DNA from: Styela clava
Taxonomy: Eukaryota; Chordata; Ascidiacea; Stolidobranchia; Styelidae
DNA: 64,000 nucleotides
Direction of reading: 5' to 3'
Assembly (NCBI RefSeq): GCF_964204865.1
Contig: NC_135250.1
Location: 7,564,001 to 7,628,000 of the forward strand
A program made the position numbers and the translations under genes. Positions 1 to 14,274 of this stretch are shown here, one piece after another. Under the pieces are notes generated by a model. It was not told where the DNA came from. It worked only from the letters and a program-made list of their open reading frames with translations, and did not search any database. The stretch's first letter is position 1. The number at the start of each line of letters is the position of its first letter.

Positions 1-1556
1 CTGATCAGGAAACAAAGGAGTCCAGGCGATTAAGTGCACCACCGTCTGTAACTCTCGCCGTTAACTTGGACAAAGAAATTTATTCCAACAACATTAGTGA
101 TCATGATTTAACAGCAACTAGTTTCATGAGCGACAAAGTGTACTTGAATGGAAATGATTTATCCCAACCTTCTCTTAATTCTGTGGCAAGTGAACCATTG
201 GAATCGTATCCAGATTGTCCGTTTCAAACGTCACAGCCTGAAGTTCCACCTAAAGTTCCAGAGCCATATGTTTTACCTGATAATATTTTACTTGTACGGT
301 TGAAGCCTGATAATCACGGAAGATTTGGTTTTAATATAAAGGGTGGAAGTGATCAGAACATGCCTATCACAGTGTCAAAAATTGCTCCTAATTCTCCTGC
401 GGACATCTGTGATCCACGTCTCAACATCGGAGATGAAATTTTACAAATAAATGGCAGAGACGCAAATACACTCACTCATGATCAGGTCGTTAATTTTATA
501 CGTGCTACTAGAGAACAATTTGCTGGAGAGTTGGTGCTATTAACTAGACCTTTTGTTGTTACTACCTACGAAGATGAGGACGATGAAATGGAGGTTCCAA
601 AAATTGAAAACGGGCCTTTACTCGCAGAAGACGAAATTAGTGTAAATAGTCTTGAATACTCTATGTCGGTGCTCAATAATCAATTGGAAAACGGCCGTGA
701 CATGGCTGCTTTCGACAGATTATATCGGAAAAAGCCGGGTCTGTTGATGAAAGATGCAAAACTACCCCACAATGTACCTAAGAATCGGTATAGAGACATT
801 TCACCTTATGATGATACTAGAGTGATACTTAGCAATTGGGAAACGGACTATATTAATGGCAATCATATATTAATGGAAATCCCAAACGCGGGTATTGCAA
901 ATCATTATATTGCTTGTCAAGGTCCCCTTCAAAACACTAGTGGTGATTTTTGGGCCATGGTTTGGGAACAGAAGGCAACATTAATTGTAATGGTAACTAC
1001 TACAATTGAAAGAGGCATGATTAAATGTTTTCAATACTGGCCTAATCCTGACTGTACTATACAGTTTGCAAACATTGCCGTAACATCAAAATCGGAAACA
1101 GCTTCATCTTGTTTCATTTTCCGAGAGTTCGAAATCGGGGCAATAAACTCTGACGGAGATATTGTTGATAAAAGGGATGTATCTCACATTCAATATGTTG
1201 CTTGGCCTGATCACGGTGTCCCCGATGATTCTAGCGACTTTCTTGAGTTCATTCTTTGTGTTAGGCAGAAACGAGTGGCCATGACCGTTCCAACGATAGT
1301 TCACTGTAGTGCGGGCATAGGAAGAACGGGGGTCATGATTGCTGTCGAAACAGCGATGTGTTTAATTGAGGCTAATCAGCCTGTATTTCCTTTACAAATC
1401 ACGCAAAATATGCGAGACCAGCGAGCTATGATGATTCAAACTGCTCTTCAGTTTAGGTTTGTGTGTGAGGCTATTTTACGTGTCTACAGAGAAGGAATTG
1501 CTCAGCCTATGGTTGGTGATACTGATAACGGCAATGAAGCAGAAGAATTGACGTAA
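1..1556 (+). CDS. PTPN4: PTPN3/PTPN4-type tyrosine phosphatase, C-terminal part (5' end outside window)
   Basis: Non-receptor protein tyrosine phosphatase that dephosphorylates phosphotyrosine proteins at the membrane-cytoskeleton interface. The frame is open from base 3 to the TAA at 1554-1556, so the listed Met-less start is the window edge, not a real start. A PDZ domain lies at about 285-560 (ILLVRLKP to LVLLTRP, with the GFNIKGG carboxylate loop). The catalytic domain follows: KNRYRDISPYDDTRV phosphotyrosine loop, WPDHG loop at 1203-1217, HCSAGIGRTG P-loop at 1302-1331 with the nucleophilic Cys at 1305-1307, and QRAMMIQT Q-loop. PDZ followed by PTP, with PDDSSDFLEF after WPDHG and a FVCEAILRVY tail, is typical of PTPN3/PTPN4. 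The FERM domain expected upstream is outside the window. All of this part lies in one exon, unlike the many-exon vertebrate genes. PTPN3 versus PTPN4 cannot be separated here. Confidence 0.93.
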   Translation, partial: DQETKESRRLSAPPSVTLAVNLDKEIYSNNISDHDLTATSFMSDKVYLNGNDLSQPSLNSVASEPLESYPDCPFQTSQPEVPPKVPEPYVLPDNILLVRLKPDNHGRFGFNIKGGSDQNMPITVSKIAPNSPADICDPRLNIGDEILQINGRDANTLTHDQVVNFIRATREQFAGELVLLTRPFVVTTYEDEDDEMEVPKIENGPLLAEDEISVNSLEYSMSVLNNQLENGRDMAAFDRLYRKKPGLLMKDAKLPHNVPKNRYRDISPYDDTRVILSNWETDYINGNHILMEIPNAGIANHYIACQGPLQNTSGDFWAMVWEQKATLIVMVTTTIERGMIKCFQYWPNPDCTIQFANIAVTSKSETASSCFIFREFEIGAINSDGDIVDKRDVSHIQYVAWPDHGVPDDSSDFLEFILCVRQKRVAMTVPTIVHCSAGIGRTGVMIAVETAMCLIEANQPVFPLQITQNMRDQRAMMIQTALQFRFVCEAILRVYREGIAQPMVGDTDNGNEAEELT

Positions 1557-2161
1557 AACTTAATGTGGGAGTTACCACTGAGTCAAAAACTTAATAATCA
1601 TAATCATTCAGAAAATTCGCAATGCGTCACATTGTTTCTTATTAGGAAATTGTACTTTATCATTGACGGGTATGTTGTCGGTTCATGTTGTAAGCACTTA
1701 TATCACTTCTATTTAGTAAAAACTTTGTGTCTCTATTCTCATATTATGGTAAACGTAGCACTGTCAATCACAATCTGGTTTTTAAAGCAAAAATAGGTGT
1801 CAACTTAGGAGAAAAATATCATGGAGAAGTCTCGTTATATTTGTACATCTTTTTTGTGAATATTTCCCAAATCTAGAAATGGCCAAATTTAAAAAAACTT
1901 GTGGTGTTCAAAACTTACTGGTCCTTCCTAACTTCTAAAATTGAGCAAATCATAATGTATGCCAAATTTTGCTTTGTAAAACATGATATCGTGATTTGCT
2001 GCATAAAATAAAAAAGTGATTTTTTTTGAGAACCAAATTTGACGTTCTTCTCCATTTTTTTTTTGGTTTTACTGCTCCATGACATGGTGCAATTTTATTG
2101 TAAAACAATTTCGCTTGGTGAATTCAATCATCCAATTCCATTTTGTCAATATTTGTAATTC

Positions 2162-2167
2162 AATAAA
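2162..2167 (+). terminator. candidate polyadenylation signal of the PTPN3/4 gene
   Basis: A canonical AATAAA lies about 600 bases after the stop codon and is followed by T-rich sequence. It is the first canonical hexamer downstream of the stop that I found, so it is the best candidate 3' end. Not proven without transcript data. Confidence 0.45.
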
Positions 2168-5100
2168 TCTCAATGTGTATTTATCATCAATTAACATGAT
2201 CAGCTCCTCTCTGGCCTATATTATCTCTCTAAAAAATTAATTTGGGGCCCTACACGCCCTGGTTAAAAGCTGTTAATTGATACCCAGTTCTCAATATTGG
2301 CCCTTTCAATTTTGGTGTTCCCGTTTTCACAAGCTTTCCTGTTAAAACTGTTTTTGGGAACACTGATATACTAGAAAATATGCTGGAGTTTATAAGCATA
2401 TTTGCGATTTGATCTCTTGAACTTTCATAGCAGTTTATATTAGATTCCGGAATTCTGGTCAAAGTGATATTAATATTGTACAATTAGAATCGAACCTGAT
2501 ATCATGTTTTTCAATGGGCATGTTACATATTATCCTGATGTATCGCATCGAGAATTAGCAACAGAATTTCGCTTGGAATTGATTCAATTGACCAAAATCA
2601 ATTTTGAGACTTCAGAAATTAAAAAACTTTTTTATTTTTCATTTGTTGTTTATGCATTGGATGAAAATTGATAGGCCTATCAAATTCATGTAATAATATT
2701 CACTGATGATTCAGCTAAAATATAAATTGATTCAGAATATTCGAAATCAAAACTCATACCGAGACTTAGTTCCATTCAAAAGAACTGAAACAAAAGCAAA
2801 TTCACGAACTTATTCTGACCAGAAGTTTTTTTCAAATAAATTTTTTTTTCTGTATTGTTCTTCCTTTGCCTCATTTTGTCTGTAATTGTAACACTGAATT
2901 AACGATTTTCGTATCCTAATATTCAATTGCACAAATTTCGCAATATTTTCAGATTGGAATTACCAGTATGATTGTAACATTTATATCTACCAAATCTAGT
3001 TCTGGAAGATGAAATAGGACGGCACCAATAATGAAACTAGTTTTTATTTCATTTATACAAATTTACATTTAATCATGACGATAATGGACAAACATATTAG
3101 TAGGCAAATATATTCCTAGCCATGAAAGTTCCTTATTGGTATGTCCCAGAGTTGAACTAGGCTTTTTGACAGTCTGCGCCTACAATGAAAAATACCCCTT
3201 TTTTCAATTGTTTTCAATTTTTTACAAATGTTGGACTTTTTTCTTTGTTATATTTCTAATAAAAACTTGTATTATCCATGGCAATCTTAATTAATATGAA
3301 TTAATTAATACCTTAATCATGTGTTGTATTAATATTATTTTTGTGTTGCGTTTTTTATTGTTGACATGAATAGTGAGCTATACATGCATGCAGTCAAATT
3401 TTACTTAGGGTAGAATTACTAGAAATTTTATCTTATTTTACAGATTATTGGCGCTACTATGTGTATATGTGTTTTTCGTATAATGTATGTACCATTCTTA
3501 TTTCAACCACATCCCTTGGTTACTGAAAATCTAATTTCTCTATGGAGACCCTTGGATTGAAATAGATTGCATTTCTGAAACTATAACTCTTGCTTGGATA
3601 TGAATTGTGTTTTGAATATTCTGAAGGATTTTCAATGAAATCTTTATCTATGCTGAATGTTATTATGTTAAATTTGGTACAGAATCACTAATTCTCTGCA
3701 TAGGCGATCCTAAATTTTTTGGTTATCGTTTAAATTTTATGGGTGGGATTCCATGTATTGGTTTCACTGTTCAATCTTCTATGCCAAGTTCGTCACAAAT
3801 ATTCCACCAATATTTATTAAGATCTGATGACTATTGTGCTCATTAGATGTACTATAAAAACTCTCTGCATATCCTATAACAGTAGATTGATTATAATGAC
3901 AGTAGGTTTTCTCATTGTAGGTCATTTTCGTCTGTATTGTTCAATTCAAAGAAAGTTCCAGCTTTTCTCATTTCTCATGGATATCAGGAATATCCAACCC
4001 AAATGGAATAATAAAAATTTTCGAAATTGATATACAAAGCTTATTCTTAATTTTATGGATTTCTTAAAATCCTCATCAGATGAATTGTCATTTTGGTTCA
4101 CCAATAATTATTACAGCAATATTTCATTTGTAGTCATCTTTGCTCGGATTGCATATACATTACCGGTATACATTTTTTTGATCTTTTAAAAATTGGATAT
4201 TTATTTTCATTTTGTTGCTTGTATATCCAAAAAATTATGGTTTATATAACTTGTTACATGCAGCGTGTATCAAAAATGGTGACCATCTTAATATAGTATA
4301 GAACCTAGTATTTATTACAATACAATGAATCAAAAGATTGGCTGATGCTTATGAGTATTATCTCTTTATGATAGCGTTACTCAATTTCCTGAATGTATTG
4401 CCAAGGCAAATTGAAGTATTTGAATGTTGCGTAATAAAATAACATATGAAAATGCTCATCTTAGGATGGTATTTAATCACTGATAAATTTTCAAGTTGTG
4501 CTATATGAAATATTAGTTGTAAGATTCCCTGGGAACAAAATTACTGTTTTTTCCAGTGTAAATTTGACAATACGCTACAAAATGATGATAAATTGTTCAA
4601 TTTTATATTGCATATTTGTTGAAACTGCTGCATATAGTGTGCACACAATATATATATTGAAATTTGGGTAGGATAAGAATGTAAAACTACAAATCAATTT
4701 ATGGTGTTCAAATTCAGTCCTCATTTTTTAGGTCATTTTGAGAAATATGAACTTGTATTCATGAACTTGCGAATCAAATATTCAATTATATCAAAAATTT
4801 ATTATATTTTAAGTGGTGAGCTCTAGGAATTATTTGGAATATTTTCACTTTGTTTACGGAAACCAGACCTCTTTTTTAGAAAGAAATGCAAGTCACATCA
4901 TAAATAAGTTTGATCGTTCGTTTACTACCTAGTGTGATATTAATATTAAATTCTGTTATGTTGTCTTTTGTGCAGTAAATGATTGTATAATTTATCATTC
5001 TTATAAATATATTTCTGTATTTTCTTTTAAAACGTCAATATTATTGTTTAATCATTTGTCTGATGTATATATCTATATATATATTTATCACATCCGTTGG

Positions 5101-6317
5101 TATTCATAATAAGGACACATTCATATGAGCAAAATCTTTTTTCAATCAACCTTTTGTTACAAGGCTTATTTTCAAGCCTTTTTTAATTAATTGTGGCATA
5201 CATTGATATTGTGCGTTAAGTATGTCGGGAAAATTCTGTGTATTTACAAATTCATTAGAGTTGTTACTTGTTAGTGTATTGGGAAACTGGTTTAGTGGTA
5301 TTGAAATGAAAACAACTCAAGTAGATATCCATTGCCAGACATAGCCCTTTTTTATAAAGCAGATTTTTTTTAATTCTGATTTGTCATTGGTTACTTGCAA
5401 CCTGCTTATTATATTATTAATTCAGTAACCAACAATTTTTTTATTTCTCAAAAATTGGAAGCCCTTCTGGTAAAGCTGGATTGTTTTGTCATTAGTAGGG
5501 TTGTCCATGTAATTTGGTTTAAACATCATTTTGTATCAATACCTTTTGGTAGAGAAGCTTAGGAATTTAGACAATATTACTTGCTGGTGTATCTGTTTTT
5601 CACAGTAAAATTTCGCATACATTATGATTTATAATACCCAGAATGTTGAGTCCAGAGTCCAGAAAAAGTCATTCATTGAGATATGGACATCTCTAGTTAT
5701 TGCCCCCTTTGAAAATTGATTATTTGTCTTCATTCACTTTCAAAACCATTTGTCTGAGCATTGAGATGCTTAACTATTATTGACATTTTTCCATTATAAT
5801 ATATTTATACCTATATGTAACAGATGCAGCAAATGAGATGCAAATACTCCCAATTTCCTGTATTGTAATATTTGTATTATCTTTGTACCGGTAATTAACA
5901 AGTAACCACGATTGGATTTAAAATTGCATTGAATACATACTCTGAAATATGAACGCTAATTCATGTTATTGATAGTGTTTTGGAATTTGAAAAGATTTGT
6001 TGAATATAGAAAGTTTTTTTAGAAAGAATATTTTCACCTGAACGTAAAATGAAATTGTATCTTCAAATTGTGCCCTCGTTACCGGTCATGACATCAGTAT
6101 CAGTAGCTCGTTCTTATTCAGTTTTGTTAAAATGCTGTTCATATTTTTTAGTTGTTTTTAATCATTATCATATTGATTCATTTATCGCACTGCTTTATCA
6201 AATGTTTGCCACAGATGAAAAAGATTGTAATTTTTTGTTTCATTGTTTATTATTTTATTTTCAAGAGTGTAGTTAAATGATGCTTATGTATTGGTCGCTT
6301 TGTTGTCATTTGACTTG

Positions 6318-6336
6318 CACACACACACACACACAC
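6318..6336. repeat. (CA)n microsatellite
   Basis: Uninterrupted CA dinucleotide run of about 19 bases, just upstream of the presumed KAT7 5' UTR acceptor at 6396-6397. Confidence 0.9.
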
Positions 6337-6427
6337 TATAAAATACTCTTTTTTATGTGTTTGTTGAATATTTCAATGCAGGTGATTGTGTTTTTAGGTA
6401 AATTACTTAAATATTTTAAAATAGTAG

Positions 6428-8326
<1,899 letters not shown>

Positions 8327-10105
8327 CATAAGATAATTTTTTGCATGAAAATGACTGAGAATTAATGTTTTAAATTGTTGCAACTCTTATTAATTCAGCT
8401 TATTGATAACTAAACAAGCATAAGAGTATTTCAATTAGATAATTCACACCTTCACAAGGGCTTCTAGCAAGCAAGTTTTTTTACAGAAAGAGCTATGTTT
8501 TGCTTTGCTATGTCCTTCAAGATGTTTTTGGAAGGACCACAAATTTTTATGGTTCAGTATAGCCAACCCAGCTTGGATGAGCTGGTGGGCAGGGTATTTA
8601 AACCAGAGATCTCTCAATCATAGTTAGCCCTTATGTGCCTACCTTAGTGGTATTTGTACAAGGATTTCAAGCTTTTGGGTTATTGTGAGGCGCGAGAATG
8701 TGCTCCATTTAATACGGATTTCATGTGAAATTAAGAGCTCTTTTCTTACAATGCGCTACTTATTGCCATCAATAATACATTTATTTGTATTATTGATAAG
8801 TCATACAACTGGTTTTTGTTCTATTCCTTCATCGTGTGAACTGCCTGCCTGATATATGTTGTTACATTCTATTGCCCAAATGTCTTTGTGCTCTTGTGTT
8901 TATGAGATTTGTATATTTCCCATTGAATTAAGTTCTTGTACCACAGTATAATGACTCATGAGCATTATTACCACTGAAATTCGATAGAAATTTAAAACTG
9001 GTCCAAGTTCAGCTTTTCAGTATGATTTGATAATGTAGCATCAAAATTTTATGTCTTATTTGATCTGAACAGGCGTCAAATTTTTCTCACTAAAGTCATT
9101 TTTGGCATTGATTGAAAGTGTCGATTTCGTCTGCATTGCCTTTTGTCATTGATTCGCTTCAATTGCTGCACTACTTGACTTAACTTCACCAGTAAATTCG
9201 GTTGATACAAAGCAGGTAACACGCTGATAAAAAGATGGCACTGGGCTGGAAAGAAATGCCTGTAAATAGATTTGGTGATTTTATATATTTACTTGGCATT
9301 GATTGAGTTATTGAATATTGTTTGATAGATTGAGACCCATACTTCAACCCTGTCATATACACCATCATAAGCTGATTGGCAATCATCACGCGTCCGCGCT
9401 ATATTATTTGCAAATGGTTTTTCGAATTGAATTTGAGATACGGTTTTTATCTTGATCAAATTTCAACAATGGACCATATTAATGACATTTTAAAACAATT
9501 TAAACTTGAACACAGTTCTCTGTCTCATCGACAAACGCTAGGTCAACCTTTAGTTCAACAGCGATAATACTTTACATACTTGAATGATCTATCCCTCACT
9601 CAAGTAGACTTTATCAAGTTCCTTTTAAACCTAAAGCTTTGAATTTCTGGAAAATAATGTCTGAACCATTAGAAGACAGCAGAAGTCCTGATTGAATTTT
9701 TTAACTCTTAGTTTTAATTCATTTTATTTGTAAAATTTTACCACCCAACTAGTAAATATTTCCTAACTTTTCAATCTAAAGAGTAAATATTTTTGTATGC
9801 TCCAAAATCATTCAACTTTATGTTCATGGTCTTGCGTCATTATACTATGACTAATCTTATGTTATGACTATGAGTTACCTTCATAAGTATTAACTCATAA
9901 TTTGTTATTGTCTTATAAAACTATCAGATAATTGAACTACTCCACTTCACACTTATATTACTAAATTGTACGTGAATTTGAAATTGATTTGGATATAAAT
10001 CCATTATGTCTATGTATGTTGGATAATTATTTAGGTGATCATACATTTTCCCATAAATTTTATATATGTTAACATATATTGTGTGTTTTTTGTTTTTTAA
10101 TACAG
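8327..10105. other. non-coding interval between KAT7 and the nine-finger gene
   Basis: Holds the KAT7 3' UTR and the upstream region of the next gene. I found no canonical AATAAA near the KAT7 stop. A short open frame beginning at an ATG at 9470 (MDHINDILKQFKLEHSS...) looks mildly coding. It could be a 5' UTR exon or upstream ORF of the zinc-finger gene: joined at a GT near 9541 to the acceptor ending at 10105 it soon meets a stop. No repeats recognised. Confidence 0.4.
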
Positions 10106-10135
10106 ATCAAAATTTATGTCAATACTAAATAATAA

Positions 10136-11539
10136 ATGAAGGAAAGACCTTCACGTTCACCAGGTGAAGAAAACATATCTGAAGACGGAAGTACTGAAAA
10201 CTATCTTAACTCAAAAATAGTGGAAATAAAGGAAATTGAATCTCAAAATGGCGATGGTATTGATGACATAATTGATTCTGGCAAAAGAGCATCAGCAATA
10301 CTTTTCCCGCAGGAACAAGAATACGCAGCAATTCTAAATATGAATTCAGCTGACATTGAAACAAATGGAAAAATTGTGTCAGGTAAAAGTAAAAGCCCTA
10401 AAATGAAACAACGCAAGTCACCCGTGAAACGTCTTCGAAAAAGAGTAGAGCACAGAAAACGTTTACTTGAAAGCGATGATTCCAGTTCATCTGAAGATGA
10501 TTCGATACCATTGAAAAAAGTGAATAAAAAAAACAAATTGGTTTCATCCAATGACAAGCTTAAGGGTAGCAACAGAAAAAAGGCTGCTTCCCGTCCTCCA
10601 AACAAAAGAAAGGCGGGAAACACATCAAAGGGAAAAAAACAGAATAACACGAAAGGTAGTAAGAATAATGAATCCGCTGAAAGTCATCAATGTGTTTTTT
10701 GTGACAAATATTTTACCACACTCCGAAGACTTAACAAACACATGCATATTCATAAAGACGGCCTAGAATATAAGTGTAAAAATTGCAAAGAAGTCTTTAC
10801 ATCTAACGAAGAACTTACTTCGCATTTATGTGCTCCTGAAGCATTTGAGTGTGATCTTTGTGATAAAGCATTCTCAAAGATTGACTTATTGAGAGCTCAT
10901 TCAAAAACACATGTGTCTGAAGCTTTGATAGAATGTACTGAATGTGATAAAGTGTTTCATGTGCAAAGTAGCTTAAATGCTCACATGAAAACACATGGTG
11001 ATATTAAACCTTTTAAATGTCACCTATGCAGCAAAGAATTTCGTTGCCAAAGAAATCTGTCAATGCATCTGCGAGTTCATACAAATGAAAAACCGTTTTC
11101 GTGTCCAACATGCGGCAAGAATTTTACACAACAGAGCAATTTGAATTCACATGCTCGTTCTCATACAGAAGAACGTCCATTTATATGTGGAACTTGCGGA
11201 AAATCTTTCTCGCTGAAGAAAACAATGATTGCACATACAAGAACACACACAAATGAAAAGCCTTTTAAGTGTAAAATATGTGGCAAAGCTTTTGCCCAGA
11301 GAGGTACTGTTAAAAATCACATGCGCATCCACACAAAAGAAATGCCATATGTATGTGTCTATTGCGGTAACAAATTTGCACATCAGCAAAGTTGGGGCTA
11401 TCATATGGCTCTTCATGATAAAAATGGTGACACAGTGGTACAATTTGACAATGGGGAAGAAACGAATATTGAAAATAAATCGGAAGGTGTTCTTGTAAAA
11501 TTGGACTTAATCGGCCAGGAAACAAATGGTTGTATATAG
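10136..11539 (+). CDS. nine-finger C2H2 zinc-finger protein, intron-free
   Basis: Probable nuclear DNA-binding protein of 467 residues; no specific orthologue recognised. Residues 1-180 are disordered, with acidic/Ser clusters (SDDSSSSEDDS) and Lys/Arg-rich stretches that could serve as nuclear localisation signals. From about 185 to 427 there are nine tandem C2H2 fingers: HQCVFC, YKCKNC, FECDLC, IECTEC, FKCHLC, FSCPTC, FICGTC, FKCKIC and YVCVYC. Finger 2 ends H-x-C instead of H-x3-H. Fingers 5-9 are joined by TGEKP-like linkers (TNEKPF, TEERPF, TNEKPF, TKEMPY), typical of sequence-specific binding. No KRAB, SCAN, BTB or ZAD domain is present. The start is fixed by an in-frame TAA immediately before the ATG. 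An acceptor (TTTTTTAATACAG) ends at 10105, 30 bases before the ATG. Confidence 0.95.
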   Translation: MKERPSRSPGEENISEDGSTENYLNSKIVEIKEIESQNGDGIDDIIDSGKRASAILFPQEQEYAAILNMNSADIETNGKIVSGKSKSPKMKQRKSPVKRLRKRVEHRKRLLESDDSSSSEDDSIPLKKVNKKNKLVSSNDKLKGSNRKKAASRPPNKRKAGNTSKGKKQNNTKGSKNNESAESHQCVFCDKYFTTLRRLNKHMHIHKDGLEYKCKNCKEVFTSNEELTSHLCAPEAFECDLCDKAFSKIDLLRAHSKTHVSEALIECTECDKVFHVQSSLNAHMKTHGDIKPFKCHLCSKEFRCQRNLSMHLRVHTNEKPFSCPTCGKNFTQQSNLNSHARSHTEERPFICGTCGKSFSLKKTMIAHTRTHTNEKPFKCKICGKAFAQRGTVKNHMRIHTKEMPYVCVYCGNKFAHQQSWGYHMALHDKNGDTVVQFDNGEETNIENKSEGVLVKLDLIGQETNGCI

Positions 11540-11627
11540 TCAATCCTGTTTATGGTACAGTAAAGATCTTTTATCGTTGAAGAAAGTTGATTCCTATGTA
11601 TGGTGCAATAAGGCATTTCTGTTATTG

Positions 11628-11633
11628 AATAAA
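11628..11633 (+). terminator. candidate polyadenylation signal of the nine-finger gene
   Basis: AATAAA 89 bases after the stop codon, followed by TTGTAT. A short 3' UTR is implied. A small TIR element begins about 50 bases further on. Confidence 0.6.
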
Positions 11634-11684
11634 CTTGTATAGGAAGTGAAGCCTTCTTTACTTCTTGTCTCACTGTGTCAGAAA

Positions 11685-11892
11685 TAGGGCTGGGCATTTC
11701 AAGTTTATTAATAAATTCTAATCGGTTCAAACGAAAATTTCAGATTGCCACCATCTTGTTTTTTATTGTTCATCAAAGGAAGCCATATTTTGAAAATACA
11801 ATTCTGACATATGAAACGCCATGCACAGTTACATGTATTCAAGATTTGATTCGATTCTGAAACCATCAGGTGTTCGAAAATGCTCAGCCCTA
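11685..11892. mobile_element. 208-bp hAT-like MITE
   Basis: Termini TAGGGCTGGGCATTTC and, on the other strand, TAGGGCTGAGCATTTTC form imperfect terminal inverted repeats. The flanks GTCAGAAA (11677-11684) and GTCAGGGA (11893-11900) agree at 6 of 8 positions, as expected for a decayed 8-bp hAT target duplication. The interior has no credible coding capacity. Confidence 0.65.
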
Positions 11893-12718
11893 GTCAGGGA
11901 TTGTGTGGTTCATGGTATTTCACTCTCCACTGGCCATTTTTTTTGATTGTTTTTTTTGTATACATGACCTAACTGCCATCTTTTTTCTTATATTTTTTCA
12001 GTCGAATGAGTTTTATTGAATAGTACTTATTGTCCTAACAAAAGTTGCATGCTTAAATAACAATGGTTATCACTTGTAATTATTGAGAAGTACTAAATTT
12101 ATTTGCTCATTATTTGTGCCTTCACTTCAAGTTTAATATTGCTGCTACTGAAATATTGCGCAAGCATAAATGATTATTTCCAGTTTTGCACAGCCTCAAA
12201 TTTGAAAAATAATTTAATCAATAAATTCGAAATTGTTGACAACAAAATGAAGAATCCGCTTTTATTTCTGCCAAGTAAATCATTCACTCTGGCTGCTCGA
12301 ATCTTAGCGAATTATTTTTGTTATTAAATTCTGATTCTGAAGTTTGTTATGAAATCTTCTGTTGAAATATCCGTGGATTTTTTTTTTTCATCACTTTATT
12401 GTAACAGTGGATATATTCGGACTCAGTGTATTATTTTTACTTTTTTGTTAATACTGTACTTTGAAAAGCAAGTTTGACCACAGTCATTCGAGAATATGGA
12501 ATTTTCGTGAAATTGGCCAGACATTACGGTACCCTGTTTGAGGTAGAGTGCGATCAACGCGCAGGTCTCCGGAAAATACTGTGTACCGGTGTAGTATCCC
12601 TCAATTCTAGAAAATATGTCAGGCGCTGATGACGCCTCTGTGCCACCTATGAATGTACAGTCGACCAGTGCTAGTGTTGGAGACGTCAAAATTTCAACTT
12701 GTATTTTAGGCTACACGG
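11893..12718. other. non-coding stretch with no recognised feature
   Basis: AT-rich sequence turning more GC-rich from about 12480. A minus-strand open frame at 12423-12689 has no recognisable domain or splice context. I see nothing else that I can support. Confidence 0.5.
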
Positions 12719-14274
12719 CAGGGGTCGGCAACCTTCTGTAGCTCGCGGCCAAAATTAAAGCCTGCAAGTCATTGGTGGGCCGCACATAGTTTTAGAAAGT
12801 TAAAAATCGAATGGATGACCGATGAATCACATTTTATAACACAGATCAGAAGTTAAATTTTAAGCAGCGTACGAAGACTGACCATTTGAATATTTTTTGC
12901 GCCATTAAACCATTTGCACCTATCATCAACTCTCCTGCGTTTTGTTGCCATTTTTCTAAAATTATAGGCTCAATAAACGAGTAATTGTGAATTAAATACT
13001 TGTTACGTTATAATATAATTTAGTCTACACGTAAATTCTTTTGCGTAAAGCAAGGCTGCCCAACCCGAGGGCCGCATGTGGCCCGTCGGACTGTTTTTTG
13101 CGGCCCGCCCTATGAGTTTCTAAGCAGACTTTTTAAGTTTTTCCCATATTACATTTCAATATATAGGCTCAAGTATGTTTCGTGATTTTGGTGTGATTAT
13201 TCCTGCCATCTATCTACATTAAAATGCCGGAACTTATTATTACGTTTGTGTCAAGTCTTGCACCCTGGGGGACATCGACGTCAGTTTTTTTTTTATTTCT
13301 CGCAGAACTGAGAGTTTTGTTCGACGAACTCGAAAGATATTATGCGATTATGAAGGACAAACGCTGAGCGCAATTATAGGAATGAATTTGGAGCCTAAAT
13401 TTGCAAATTAATTTCATTCTGATTGTTTTCTTATGTGTGTTCTTTGATCGTTTTTATTGCCAACGTAAAATAAAAAGTCAACGATATCTTTGGTACTGGT
13501 CCTGGGACTTGTTGTCCTTTTATGTTAGTATTTTTTATCTAATGTTTGGGTTAAATAAGATTTCGGAAATGTCGTCACTGCGTATCCGTCAATAATTTTG
13601 ATGAAATTATTGCATTGCTGCATATTGGTCACAAATCAGTATATATCGGCTATTCGTCCAGGAATCTTTGTAATGTTACTTCATTGAATACTGGTGTTTC
13701 AAATTTTACGAAACGGCCCACATAACTTGATATTCCCGCGACATTGGCGCACATTATGCTCATTTAAACATTGAGGCAGTACCATAGCTACTGAAAATAA
13801 ATGAATGGAAACACTATAACGCAAATATACCCCTCAATCTCGACGTGATGTGTATGTTCTCGCGTGGCCGTCAGAAAACGCAAGTGTCATGTCCACGCCA
13901 CGTGTTACCAGATATTTGATAGTTAACTGCTATTCTACTATTCGACTTGATATTCGAATAATTTGCCAGCCCTACTCAGTAACCCGAAAGCAATTAATAA
14001 ATTGATTGATTTTATCATAATAAACTTGCCTTTCATGTATTATGTAAATTACCTACACCGAAATCAGGACTTAGCTGGTATCAATGTTTGGTACAAACGT
14101 TTGCGGCCCGCAACGAATTTCTTCACATGAAAGTGGCCCGCGAGACGAAAAAGATTGGGCAGGCCTGGCGTAAAGAATATAATCGACAAAACAGCTATAA
14201 TTTGTCACTATAATTCAGTAAAGCGTCGCGGGCCGGATTATATCGCTACGCGGGCCGTAGGTTGCCGACCCCTG
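12719..14274. mobile_element. hAT-type element with CAGGGGTCGGCAACC termini, interrupted by a second element
   Basis: Left terminus CAGGGGTCGGCAACCT at 12719-12734 is matched by its exact reverse complement at 14259-14274. Flanks CTACACGG (12711-12718) and CTCTACGG (14275-14282) match at 6 of 8 bases, consistent with an aged 8-bp hAT duplication. Subterminal GGCCGC/CGGCCC blocks occur at both ends. Removing the inner element and one duplication leaves about 431 bp, a typical non-autonomous size. No transposase frame is present. Confidence 0.85.
13051..14167. mobile_element. nested 1117-bp hAT-type element with perfect 8-bp target duplication
   Basis: Termini CAAGGCTGCCCAAC and, on the other strand, CAGGCCTGCCCAAT form inverted repeats. 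The flanks GCGTAAAG at 13043-13050 and 14168-14175 are identical. GGCCCGC-type subterminal sequence lies at both ends (13065-13110 and 14102-14142). It sits wholly inside the element at 12719-14274, so it inserted later. Short open frames inside have no transposase motif, so it is non-autonomous or degenerate. Confidence 0.88.

Larger units (their letters stand above)
1557..6397. other. long non-coding interval between PTPN3/4 and KAT7
   Basis: AT-rich sequence of nearly 5 kb. It contains the phosphatase 3' UTR, a short TA-rich stretch near 5065-5087 and a (CA)n microsatellite at 6318-6336. Open frames here are short, low in coding character and have no recognisable domain. I found no terminal inverted repeats or target duplications, in contrast to the other gaps. 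The far end should contain the KAT7 promoter or an upstream 5' UTR exon, but no clear core promoter is visible. Confidence 0.6.

Noticed and set aside
12423-12689. 88-residue minus-strand open frame beside the first nested hAT pair
   Set aside because: No domain, no splice signals and no partner exons.
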